Origin: Cellulomonas xylanilytica
GTDB lineage: Bacteria > Actinomycetota > Actinomycetes > Actinomycetales > Cellulomonadaceae
DNA: 64,000 bases
Reading direction: 5' to 3'
Assembly: GCF_007989805.1 (NCBI RefSeq)
Contig: NZ_BJUB01000002.1
Span: forward strand, 186,001-250,000
Positions within the stretch are counted from its first letter, which is position 1. Each line of letters begins with the position of its first letter. Of the stretch, positions 33,285 to 41,578 are shown in pieces. The notes below the pieces were generated by a model that worked only from the letters and a program-made list of their open reading frames with translations, was not told the DNA's origin and ran no database searches. The position numbers were made by a program, and so were the translations under genes.

Positions 33285-34756
33285 GCCTGTGGTGGCGCAG
33301 CGCCGTCGTCTACCAGGTGTACGTCCGGTCGTTCCTGGACTCGGACGGCGACGGCGTCGGTGACCTGGCGGGACTGACCGCCGGTCTCGACGCCGTCGCC
33401 CGCCTGGGCGTGGACGCGGTGTGGCTCACGCCCGTGTACCGGTCGCCGCAGGCCGACCACGGCTACGACGTCGCCGACCACCGCGACATCGACCCGCTCT
33501 TCGGGGACCTCGCCGCGTTCGACGCGCTGCTCGCCGCCGCGCACGAGCGTGGGCTGCGGGTGCTCATGGACCTGGTGCCCAACCACGTGTCCGACCAGCA
33601 CCCCTGGTTCGTCGCGGCACGCGCCGGGGGCCCGGAGCGGGCGCTGTTCCACGTCCGCTCCCGGCCCACCGGCTGGCGGTCGATGTTCGGCGGTCCCGCC
33701 TGGTCACCCCTGCCCGACGGCGACTGGTACCTGCACCTGTTCGCACCCGAGCAGCCGGACCTGAACTGGGCGCACCCCGCGGTGCAGGCCGACTTCGCGG
33801 ACACGCTGCGGTTCTGGCTCGCCCGCGGGGTGGACGGCTTCCGGGTGGACGTCGCCGGTGGGCTGGCCAAGGACCCCGCCTACGGGGAGGTCCGGCGCGG
33901 CGTGCCGCACCCGCACTGGGACCGCGAGGAGGTGCACGACGTCTACCGGTCGTGGCGGCACGTGCTGGGCGACGCGCCCGCCGTCGCGGAGGCCTGGGGC
34001 CCACCCGAGCGCACCGCCGCGTTCGCCCGCCCCGACGAGCTGGGCCAGGCGTTCGCGTTCGAGGTCCTGCGCACGCCCTGGTCCGCCGCGGCGCTGCGGC
34101 GGACCGTCGACGCCCAGCTGGCGGCGCACCGCGCGGTCGGCGCACTGCCCGCCTGGGTCGCCGGCAACCACGACACCGCACGCGTCGCCACCCGGCTCGG
34201 ACCCGAGCGCGCGCTGGCCCTGCACCTGTTCCTGCTCGCCCTGCCCGGCGCCTTCTACCTGTACGCCGGCGACGAGCTCGGCCTGCCCGACGCCGACGTG
34301 CCGCCGGAGCACTGGCAGGACCCGCAGTCGCTGCGGTCCGGCGGCCGGCTGCCCAACCGCGACGGAGCCCGCGTCCCGCTGCCGTGGACGGCGGGACCGA
34401 ACGCCGGTTTCACGACGGGCACGCCGTGGCTCCCGGTCCCGCCGCGCTGGCCGCGGTACGCCCGGGACCGGCAGGAGTCCGACCCCGGCTCCCCCTGGTC
34501 CGTCCTGCACCGGGCGCTCACCGTGCGCCCACGACTGTGGACCACCGACGACCTGACCTGGGACGACGCGCGCGCGGGGGTGCTGGTCGGCCGCCGCGGG
34601 GACGCGGCCGTGGTGCTGAACACCTCGTCCCGTCCGTGCCGGCTCCCGGCCGGCGCGTCGGTGGTCGTCCGTACCGGAGGCGAGGACGACCCGACGGCCG
34701 TCGCACCGTCGGAGTGCGTCTGGCTGACGGACGGGCCGGTACGTTTCGCAGGGTGA
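33281..34756 (+). CDS. GH13 alpha-glucosidase-like enzyme
   Basis: A 491-residue cytoplasmic member of the alpha-amylase family, oligo-1,6-glucosidase/alpha-glucosidase type. VVYQVYVRSFLDSDGDGVGD, the LMDLVPNHVSDQH region, the nucleophile Asp190 in GFRVDVAG, Glu237 in VAEAWGP and Asp298 in GNHDTAR are all present. The start is a GTG at 33281 overlapping the GH39-like gene. It implies that the imported saccharide contains an alpha-glucosyl or related linkage. Confidence 0.9.
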   Translation: MSLWWRSAVVYQVYVRSFLDSDGDGVGDLAGLTAGLDAVARLGVDAVWLTPVYRSPQADHGYDVADHRDIDPLFGDLAAFDALLAAAHERGLRVLMDLVPNHVSDQHPWFVAARAGGPERALFHVRSRPTGWRSMFGGPAWSPLPDGDWYLHLFAPEQPDLNWAHPAVQADFADTLRFWLARGVDGFRVDVAGGLAKDPAYGEVRRGVPHPHWDREEVHDVYRSWRHVLGDAPAVAEAWGPPERTAAFARPDELGQAFAFEVLRTPWSAAALRRTVDAQLAAHRAVGALPAWVAGNHDTARVATRLGPERALALHLFLLALPGAFYLYAGDELGLPDADVPPEHWQDPQSLRSGGRLPNRDGARVPLPWTAGPNAGFTTGTPWLPVPPRWPRYARDRQESDPGSPWSVLHRALTVRPRLWTTDDLTWDDARAGVLVGRRGDAAVVLNTSSRPCRLPAGASVVVRTGGEDDPTAVAPSECVWLTDGPVRFAG

Positions 34757-35472
34757 GAACACGGGCAGCCCTGGTCCCGGTGCTGCTCGCCCTCGTGCTG
34801 GCGGGCTGCGGCCCCGGCCCCACCGCGACACCGCAGCCCCCGTCGCCGTCTGCCACGCCGGCCCCGACGGCGACCGCCGACCCGACGGACCCCGCCGTGG
34901 TCCGGGCGACCGGGACACCCCTGACGTCCGGGGCGGTGACGCTCGCGGTCGTCGCGCCCGGTGCGACGCCGACCGCCGACGCCGACGGCTCCGCCCGGCT
35001 CGCCGTCCCGGCCGGCACGCTGCTGGCCGCGCCCGAGGGCATGACGCTCACCGCGCTCTCCGACGGGACCGCCGTGGTCCGTGATGCCGGGGCGGCGTTC
35101 GTCGCGGGCCTGACCGTCCAGCCGTGGGACGCGTCGCTGACCCAGGTGCGGCCCGAGGTGGTCCGGCTCGACGACGCCGCCGACCTCTGGTTCACGTCCG
35201 TGGCGGTCGAGAGCGCCGTCTGGGGCGAGGCCGAGGGTGGTCGCTCCCTCGCGGTGACACCCAGCGCGTGGGCACGCGTCGGCAGCCTCGCGTCGCAGGA
35301 GGGCCTGTGGGCGCAGGTCGTCGCCCAGGCACCTGACGCCGACACCCCCGGCATGCGGGCCCAGCTCGAGTGCCACGAGCTGGGCGCCCCGGACAAGGCC
35401 ACGTGGAACCTGGAGCCGTGGCGCCCCGACGTCGGCACCATCGAGATGATCCGCGAGCGCTGCAACCCCTGA
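34753..35472 (+). CDS. Secreted lipoprotein with DUF2599-like C-terminus
   Basis: A 239-residue lipoprotein. The signal peptide ends in the lipobox LAGC (Cys at about residue 19), followed by a Pro/Thr/Ala-rich linker. The C-terminal part (QLECHELGAPDKATWNLEPW, then RPDVG and RERCNP) resembles the DUF2599 family of secreted actinobacterial proteins; this is from memory. The start is a GTG at 34753 overlapping the GH13 stop, which links it to the carbohydrate operon. Function unknown. Confidence 0.7.
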   Translation: MRTRAALVPVLLALVLAGCGPGPTATPQPPSPSATPAPTATADPTDPAVVRATGTPLTSGAVTLAVVAPGATPTADADGSARLAVPAGTLLAAPEGMTLTALSDGTAVVRDAGAAFVAGLTVQPWDASLTQVRPEVVRLDDAADLWFTSVAVESAVWGEAEGGRSLAVTPSAWARVGSLASQEGLWAQVVAQAPDADTPGMRAQLECHELGAPDKATWNLEPWRPDVGTIEMIRERCNP

Positions 35473-35533
35473 GCGCGCCAGACTGGCGACGACGAGGGGA
35501 AGCCGACCCCTCCCGGCACGGAGGCAGCGACAG

Positions 35534-35779
35534 ATGTCCGGAACCTCGACCGCCCCGCAGGAGAGCTCGTTCGCCGCGTTCCTCAGGCGCCGGTGGCTCG
35601 CGATCGTCATCGTGGTCGTCACGGTCGTCGTGATCGCCGCCAACCGGCAGGAGGTCCAGTTCAGCCTCGTGTTCACGCACTTCGCGATGCCGCTGTGGGT
35701 CATCCTCGCGATCACCTTCGTGCTCGGCATCGTCGTCGGCTGGATCGCGAAGACCCGACGGGCCGGCCGCAGGGGCTGA
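35534..35779 (+). CDS. LapA-family small membrane protein
   Basis: An 81-residue protein with two membrane segments (about residues 21-38 and 50-70) and the LapA/DUF1049 pattern NRQEVQFSLVFTHFAMPLWV. The tail is basic (KTRRAGRRG). GGAGG lies before the ATG. Function unknown; in other bacteria LapA-type proteins work in envelope or lipopolysaccharide homeostasis. Followed by strong terminator hairpins. Confidence 0.82.
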   Translation: MSGTSTAPQESSFAAFLRRRWLAIVIVVVTVVVIAANRQEVQFSLVFTHFAMPLWVILAITFVLGIVVGWIAKTRRAGRRG

Positions 35780-35784
35780 ACGAA

Positions 35785-35858
35785 GCCCGGCCCGCCTCCC
35801 GCGGGATGCGCGGTGGGGCGGGCCGGGCACCCGCCGCCCGGGGGGTGTGGCGGCGGGT
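35785..35858. terminator. Two adjacent terminator hairpins between converging genes
   Basis: First hairpin: GCCCGGCCCGCC (35785-35796) and its complement (35817-35828). Second: ACCCGCCGCC (35829-35838) and GGCGGCGGGT (35849-35858), directly abutting. A weaker GCGCGCC/GGCGCGC pair follows. They separate the lapA-like gene from the converging acyl-CoA oxidase-like gene. Confidence 0.85.
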
Positions 35859-35889
35859 CGGCGCGCCGGATCGGCGCGCGGTCTGAGGG

Positions 35890-37959
35890 TCAGCGCTTGT
35901 GCTTCTCCGGGACGGGGGCGTCACCCGACGCGCGCTGCGCCCGGTAGTACGCGCGGGCCTCGTCCTGACGGGCCTGCTCGGCGCCCGAGGCGATCGGTGC
36001 GCGCAGGTGCGCCTGCTCGTAGCCGAACGCGTCGACCAGGCTCTGCGCGTGCGGGCGCAGGCGCGCCAGCAGCCGGTCGATGTAGGACGTCACCGTGCGG
36101 GCACGCCCCGCGGACAGCCGGCCGTTGAGCAGGTACCAGGTGAGGTTCCGCTCGATGACCGTCAGGCCGAACAGGTCCCGCACCCAGGTGAGGATCTGGC
36201 GGGTGCCGGGGTCGGTGACGCGCTCCAGGGCCGCCGTGAACGACTCCCACTGGACCAGCTCGGCGTGCGCGCGGGCCGCCGCGATCAGCTCGTGCTGGTG
36301 GGCGTTGAACAGTGCCGCGGCGGTCGCCGGGTCGGCCTTCTGCGCGGGCCGCAGGGCCTGCGCGACCTCCTCGACCATCGTCTCGACGCGGTCCACCAGC
36401 AGCTCGCGCTGGGTCGCCGTCTCGCGCAGCTGACCGGCCGAGCGGCGCGGGTCGCCGACGTCGGCGATCGTCTGGACGGCCCGGTGCAGCGGCGTGCGGA
36501 AGCGGGCGGCGTCGGACGCGCGCTCGGCGACCATGCGGGCGACCTTCGTCGCGTCCAGGTGCTTGAAGCTCTTCGAGTAGTCGGTGAGCAGACGCTTGCC
36601 GACGAGCTGCAGCAGGACGGTGTTGTCACCCTCGAACGTCGCGTACACGTCCAGGTCCGCGCGCAGGCTCGTGAGGCGGTTCTCCGCCAGGAACCCCGCC
36701 CCGCCGCACGCCTCGCGGGCGACCTGCAGGGTGTTCAGCGCGTGCCACGTGGAGGCCGGCTTGAGCGCTGCCGCGAGCGTCTCGAGGTCCTCGCGGGTCT
36801 CCGGGGTGTCGTTGCGACCCGAGAACACGTCGTCGAACGCGGCGAGCAGGTCCTCGTGCGCGAACCCGGCCGCGTAGGTCTCGGCGAGCAGCGGGAGGAG
36901 CCGGCGCTGGTGCTCGGCGTAGTCGAGGATGACGACCTCGTCGGTGGGCGACGCGGCGTTGAACTGGCGGCGCTGGTTGCCGTACGTGATCGCGATGGTC
37001 AGGCCGACGCGGGCGGCCGTGACCGCGGCGCCGTCGAGCGAGACACGACCCTGCACGAGCGTGCCGAGCATGGTGAAGAACCGGCGGCCGGGGCTCGCGA
37101 TGGGCGACGAGTAGGTCCCGTCCTCGGCCACGTCGCCGTACCGGTTCAGCAGGTTGGTGCGCGGGACGCGGACCTGGTCGAACCAGAGCCGGCCGTTGTC
37201 GATGCCGTTCAGGCCGCCCTTGAGCCCGTCGTCCTCACCGCCGACGCCCGGCAGGAACTCCATCGTGGCCTCGTCGCGGATCGGGACGTAGAAGGCGTGG
37301 ACGCCGTGGTCGGTCCCGGCCGTGATGAGGCGGGCGAACACGGTGGCCGCCGTGCCGTGCTGGCCGGCGTTGCCCAGGTAGTCCTTCCACGCCGCACGGA
37401 ACGGCGTGTGGATGACGAACTCCTGCGTCGCCGGGTCGTACGTCGCGGTGGTGCCGATGGCGGCGACGTCGGAGCCGTGGCCCGTCTCCGTCATCGCGAA
37501 CGCGCCCGGGACCTTCACCGACAGCGCGTCGGCCAGGAACTGGTCGTGGCTGCGCTCGGTGCCGAGGTGGTAGATCGCCGAGGCGAACAGCCCCCACTGC
37601 ACGCCCGACTTGATCTGCAGCGACGGGTCGGCGTGCGTCAGCTCCTCGAACCGGGCCAGGAAGCCGCCGTGGTCCTCGGCGCCGCCGAACCGCTCCGGGA
37701 ACGACCGGTGCACGTCGCCCTCCGCGGCGAGCAGGCGGAGCTGGCCGAGGACGCGCTCGCGGTGGTCGGCCAGCGACTGGCCCTCGATCCGGTGGAACCG
37801 CTCGTCGGCCATGAGCCGGCGTGCGGCGAGGCGCAGCTCCGGGTAGTGGCCGAGCAGGACCTGGCTCAGGTGCGCGATGTCGACGTTGGTGACGTCCGCG
37901 TCCAGACGGGGGTCGCCGGCCTCGGTGGCCTCGACGGGGCGGGTGCTGGTGGTGGTCAT
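35890..37959 (-). CDS. Acyl-CoA dehydrogenase/oxidase (ACOX-like)
   Basis: A 689-residue flavoenzyme, longer than typical ACADs and like acyl-CoA oxidases in having an extra C-terminal domain. FAMTETGHGSDVAAIGTTATY (seen here in two pieces, FAMTETGHGSD and VAAIGTTATY) is the FAD/substrate signature, CGGAGFLAENRL and DVYATFEGDNTVLLQ the C-terminal one. It catalyses the first oxidation of fatty acyl-CoA. The ATG at 37959 overlaps the stop of the TetR-type regulator upstream, so the two form an operon divergent from the fadA-like genes. Confidence 0.9.
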   Translation of the reverse strand: MTTTSTRPVEATEAGDPRLDADVTNVDIAHLSQVLLGHYPELRLAARRLMADERFHRIEGQSLADHRERVLGQLRLLAAEGDVHRSFPERFGGAEDHGGFLARFEELTHADPSLQIKSGVQWGLFASAIYHLGTERSHDQFLADALSVKVPGAFAMTETGHGSDVAAIGTTATYDPATQEFVIHTPFRAAWKDYLGNAGQHGTAATVFARLITAGTDHGVHAFYVPIRDEATMEFLPGVGGEDDGLKGGLNGIDNGRLWFDQVRVPRTNLLNRYGDVAEDGTYSSPIASPGRRFFTMLGTLVQGRVSLDGAAVTAARVGLTIAITYGNQRRQFNAASPTDEVVILDYAEHQRRLLPLLAETYAAGFAHEDLLAAFDDVFSGRNDTPETREDLETLAAALKPASTWHALNTLQVAREACGGAGFLAENRLTSLRADLDVYATFEGDNTVLLQLVGKRLLTDYSKSFKHLDATKVARMVAERASDAARFRTPLHRAVQTIADVGDPRRSAGQLRETATQRELLVDRVETMVEEVAQALRPAQKADPATAAALFNAHQHELIAAARAHAELVQWESFTAALERVTDPGTRQILTWVRDLFGLTVIERNLTWYLLNGRLSAGRARTVTSYIDRLLARLRPHAQSLVDAFGYEQAHLRAPIASGAEQARQDEARAYYRAQRASGDAPVPEKHKR

Positions 37960-38789
37960 CGGGACTCCTCCGGGGACGTGCGGTTGCGGTCACGGGCGAG
38001 CAGCCCGACGGGTCCGGCCCAGAGCCATGCGGCGACCTGGGCGGTGAGCTCTTCACGATCGGGGCTGGCGGGCTCGTCGCGGTGGGCCAGCCACCACTCG
38101 CCGGAGCCGCGCACGAAGCCGACGGCGCCGGCGGCCCAGGACTCGGCCAGGGCGACACGGGCAGCGAGGGCGGCGTCGTCCTCCTGGGAGGCCTCGGGCC
38201 TGCGTGCGGTCCGCCGGCCGTCGTGCTCCTCGGTCAGGCCACGAGCGAACGGGGCGGCGACGAGCGCGGTGACGGAGTCGAGGAAGTGCCCGAGCGGGCC
38301 GCCCGACTCGACCGAGCCGTTGCGCGTCACGAAGGCGTAGACGTTGGGCGACGACTCGATCATCTCGAGGTACACCGCGACCATCGCCCGCAGGCCGTCG
38401 CGGGGGGTCGGAGCGATCCGCAGGACGCCCTCGAGCGCCCCCTGGATCTGCAGCACGACGGCCTCGGCGACGGCGATCTGCAGGCCGGTCTTGTCCGCGA
38501 AGTAGCGGTAGACGATCGACTTGGAGGTGCCCGCGGCGGCCGCGATCTCCTCCATGGACACGTCTGGGCCCTTGTGGTGGACCGTGCGCCGGGCGATGCG
38601 GACCAGCTCGGCGCGGCGGGCCTCGCGGTGGTCGGCCCAGCGGGTGGACCGGCCGTCGGCCGCGAAGGCGTCGTCGGGGGGCCGCCTGGACGAGGGGGGC
38701 GTCGGAAGGGCCGGTCGCGCACGACCGGCCTCGGAGTTCAGCAGCGTGAGGGTCGTCGCCTTCGACGGACCCGGTGTGACAGGGCTCAC
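37956..38789 (-). CDS. TetR-family regulator of the fatty-acid locus
   Basis: A 277-residue regulator. The helix-turn-helix domain spans about residues 55-105 (VSMEEIAAAAGTSKSIVYRY), followed by a ligand-binding domain; the N-terminal 50 residues are low-complexity. The start is placed at GTG 38789; another GTG at 38834 would add 15 residues and run across the candidate operator. It is transcribed with the acyl-CoA oxidase-like gene and divergent from fadA, the classic layout of a fatty-acid catabolism repressor, but the ligand is inference. Confidence 0.88.
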   Translation of the reverse strand: MSPVTPGPSKATTLTLLNSEAGRARPALPTPPSSRRPPDDAFAADGRSTRWADHREARRAELVRIARRTVHHKGPDVSMEEIAAAAGTSKSIVYRYFADKTGLQIAVAEAVVLQIQGALEGVLRIAPTPRDGLRAMVAVYLEMIESSPNVYAFVTRNGSVESGGPLGHFLDSVTALVAAPFARGLTEEHDGRRTARRPEASQEDDAALAARVALAESWAAGAVGFVRGSGEWWLAHRDEPASPDREELTAQVAAWLWAGPVGLLARDRNRTSPEESR

Positions 38790-38793
38790 GAGA

Positions 38794-38822
38794 CCGAAGG
38801 TATCAGGTACTGTGGGTTTCGG
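38794..38822. promoter_or_regulatory. Candidate operator between tetR and fadA
   Basis: CCGAA (38794-38798) and TTCGG (38818-38822) bracket GGTATCAGGTAC, itself close to a palindrome and AT-richer than the surroundings. It sits 5 bp upstream of the tetR start and about 80 bp before fadA. A TetR site controlling both directions is plausible but weak. Confidence 0.35.
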
Positions 38823-38900
38823 ACACCACGGCACCGCGAGCGCCCCTGCTCACCAGTTCGACTCCCTGCGCTCGACGACGATGCGAGAGGAACGCGCCAC

Positions 38901-40232
38901 ATGGCCCAGACCACCCCCACACCCACCCTCCAGGTGCGCCCCGCCTACGTGCTCGGCGGCAACCGGATCCCCTTCGCCCGCGCCGGCGGCCCCTACGTGC
39001 GGGCCAGCAACCAGGACATGCTCACCGCCGCGATCGACGGGCTCGTCGCCCGGTACGGCCTGCAGGGCGAGCGCATCGGCGAGGTCGCCGCGGGCGCCGT
39101 GCTCAAGCACAGCAAGGACTTCAACCTCACCCGCGAGGCCGTCCTCGGGTCGGCCCTCTCGGCCGAGACACCCGCCTACGACGTGCAGCAGGCCTGTGCG
39201 ACCGGCCTCGAGACCGTCGTCTCGCTCAGCAACAAGATCCGCCTGGGCCAGCTCGAGTCGGCGATCGCCGGCGGCGTCGACTCCACGTCGGACGCCCCCA
39301 TCGCCGTCAGCAACCGCCTGCGCCGCGCGCTGCTCGACCTGTCCCGGGCGAAGACCGTCGGGCAGAAGCTCGCCGCGGTCTCGAAGATCCGTCCGAAGGA
39401 CCTCGCGCCGTCCGCCCCGAACACCGGCGAGCCGCGCACGCACCTGTCGATGGGCGAGCACCAGGCGCTGACCACCGCGCAGTGGGAGATCAGCCAGGCC
39501 GCGCAGGACGAGGTCGCCCTGGCCAGCCACCAGCGCCTCGCCGCCGCGTACGACTCCGGGTTCTTCGACGACCTGGTCACCCCCTTCCGCAGCCTGACCC
39601 GCGACGCCAACCTGCGCGCCGACTCCTCCCTGGAGAAGCTGGCCAAGCTCAAGCCGGCCTTCGGGCTCGGCCTGGACACGCCCGCGACGATGACGGCGGG
39701 CAACTCGACGCCGCTGTCCGACGGCGCCTCCACCGTGCTGCTGGGCTCGGCCGAGTGGGCCGCCGAGCACGACCTCGTCCCGCTCGCGTCGGTGGTCGAC
39801 GCCGAGGCCGGGGCGGTCGACTTCGTGCACAGCGACGACGGCCTGCTGATGGCCCCCGCGTTCGCGGTGCCGCGCCTGCTGGCCCGCAACGGGCTGACGC
39901 TGGACGACCTCGACTACGTCGAGATCCACGAGGCGTTCGCGGCGACCGTGCTGACGACGCTGGCCGCGTGGGAGTCCGAGGAGTTCGGGCGTACGCGGCT
40001 CGGGCTCGACGGCGCGTTCGGCACCGTCGACCGCGCGAAGCTCAACGTGCACGGCTCGTCGCTGGCCGCGGGGCACCCGTTCGCCGCGACCGGCGGGCGG
40101 ATCATCGCGACCATCAGCAAGGAGCTGCACCGGCGCAAGGCGGAGTCCGGCTCCGACCGGCCGGTGCGCGCGCTGGTGTCCGTGTGCGCGGCCGGCGGGC
40201 TGGGCCTCACCGCGATCCTCGAGGCGGCCTGA
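38901..40232 (+). CDS. Acetyl-CoA acetyltransferase (thiolase), FadA2/FadI-like
   Basis: A 443-residue thiolase that performs the final cleavage of beta-oxidation. The nucleophile is Cys99 in VQQACATGLE; HEAFAATV and the C-terminal VCAAGGLG supply the other catalytic residues, and NVHGSSLAAGHPFAATGGR the family loop, here as NVHGSSLAAGHPF. ATG at 38901 with AGAGG upstream. Two base pairs separate its stop from the next ATG. The trio thiolase, FabG4-like, HtdX-like matches the fadA2-fabG4-htdX neighbourhood of Mycobacterium. Confidence 0.93.
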   Translation: MAQTTPTPTLQVRPAYVLGGNRIPFARAGGPYVRASNQDMLTAAIDGLVARYGLQGERIGEVAAGAVLKHSKDFNLTREAVLGSALSAETPAYDVQQACATGLETVVSLSNKIRLGQLESAIAGGVDSTSDAPIAVSNRLRRALLDLSRAKTVGQKLAAVSKIRPKDLAPSAPNTGEPRTHLSMGEHQALTTAQWEISQAAQDEVALASHQRLAAAYDSGFFDDLVTPFRSLTRDANLRADSSLEKLAKLKPAFGLGLDTPATMTAGNSTPLSDGASTVLLGSAEWAAEHDLVPLASVVDAEAGAVDFVHSDDGLLMAPAFAVPRLLARNGLTLDDLDYVEIHEAFAATVLTTLAAWESEEFGRTRLGLDGAFGTVDRAKLNVHGSSLAAGHPFAATGGRIIATISKELHRRKAESGSDRPVRALVSVCAAGGLGLTAILEAA

Positions 40233-40234
40233 CC

Positions 40235-41578
40235 ATGAGCGACACCTACCTGAACCTGGTCAACAGCGGCGTCACGAAGAAGATCGCCAAGCAGCTCGGG
40301 CTCCCCCAGCCGTCCCCCCTGCGCCGGTACGAGCCCGGGCAGCCGCTGCTCCAGGGCGCGGTGCTGGTGCTGGGTCGGGGCGCCCAGTCCGACGCGCTCG
40401 CCGGTCTCCTGTCGTCCGACTGGGACCTCGACGTGCACCGGCACGCCACCCCCGGGACGCGCTACTCGGCGGTGGTCCTCGCGCTCACGGAGCTGACGCA
40501 CCCCGACCAGCTGTCCGACCCCGTGCTGGCCGCCGGTGGCGTGCTCAAGACGCTCCCGAAGGGTGCACGCGTCGTCACGGTCTCCCGTGCGTCGCGGCCG
40601 GACGACGCCCCCGCCGTCGCCGCCGCACGCCAGGGTGTCGACGGGATGCTGCGGTCGGTGGCCAAGGAGCTGCGCGGCGGGTCGACCGGCAACGGCATCG
40701 TGCTCGCCGAGGACGTCCCCGTCACGGCCCCGTCCGTCGTCGGCGCCCTGCGGTTCTTCCTGTCCACCAAGTCCGCGTTCGTCGACGGGCAGCTGCTCAC
40801 CATCGACTCGTCGGCGGGTGCCCTGCCGGACGACTGGGAGAGGCCGCTCGCCGGCCGGGTCGCCGTCGTCACCGGGGCGGCCCGCGGCATCGGCGCCTCG
40901 ATCGCCGACACGCTGGCCCGTGACGGCGCGACCGTGATCGCGGTCGACGTCCCGGCCGCCGGCGAGCAGCTGGCGACCGTCGCGAACCGCGTCCGCGGCA
41001 CCGCGCTGCAGCTCGACGTGACCGCCGAGGACGCCGGAGCGCGCATCCTCGAGCACGCGCTCCAGCGGCACGGACGGCTCGACATCGTCGTGCACAACGC
41101 CGGGATCACGCGCGACAAGCTGCTGGCCAACATGGCACCCGACACCTGGGACTCCGTGCTCGCCGTGAACATCGCGTCACAGCTGCGGATCAACGAGGCG
41201 CTGCTGACGTCCGGCGACTTCACCGACGCGCCGCGGGTCGTCTCGCTGGCCTCCACGTCGGGGATCGCCGGCAACCGTGGTCAGACCAACTACGCCGCGT
41301 CCAAGGGCGGGGTCATCGGCATGGTCCGCGCGACCGCGCCGCTGCTCACCGCGTTCGGCGGGACCGCGAACGCGGTCGCTCCCGGGTTCATCGAGACCGA
41401 GATGACCGCGCGCATCCCCGCCGTCACGCGGCAGGTGGCGCGCCGGCTCAACTCGCTGCAGCAGGGCGGCCAGCCGGTGGACGTCGCCGAGACCGTGGCG
41501 TTCCTGGCCTCCCCCGCCGCCGGTGGTGTGGTCGGACGCGTGCTGCGCGTGTGCGGGCAGAACCTGGTGGGCCAGTGA
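40235..41578 (+). CDS. fabG4: 3-oxoacyl-ACP/CoA reductase, FabG4-like
   Basis: A 447-residue two-domain reductase. The N-terminal half (residues 1-205) is a degenerate Rossmann domain; the C-terminal half is a full SDR with VVTGAARGIGASIADTLA, HNAGITRDKLL and the catalytic TNYAASKGG. The length and this arrangement are typical of high-molecular-weight FabG4, which reduces 3-oxoacyl-CoA with NADH. The stop overlaps the GTG of the MaoC-type gene. Confidence 0.92.
   Translation: MSDTYLNLVNSGVTKKIAKQLGLPQPSPLRRYEPGQPLLQGAVLVLGRGAQSDALAGLLSSDWDLDVHRHATPGTRYSAVVLALTELTHPDQLSDPVLAAGGVLKTLPKGARVVTVSRASRPDDAPAVAAARQGVDGMLRSVAKELRGGSTGNGIVLAEDVPVTAPSVVGALRFFLSTKSAFVDGQLLTIDSSAGALPDDWERPLAGRVAVVTGAARGIGASIADTLARDGATVIAVDVPAAGEQLATVANRVRGTALQLDVTAEDAGARILEHALQRHGRLDIVVHNAGITRDKLLANMAPDTWDSVLAVNIASQLRINEALLTSGDFTDAPRVVSLASTSGIAGNRGQTNYAASKGGVIGMVRATAPLLTAFGGTANAVAPGFIETEMTARIPAVTRQVARRLNSLQQGGQPVDVAETVAFLASPAAGGVVGRVLRVCGQNLVGQ

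Noticed and set aside
37956..38834. Longer TetR start at GTG 38834
   Set aside because: It would extend the protein across the candidate operator and the likely promoter; the GTG at 38789 fits better, though this is not proven.
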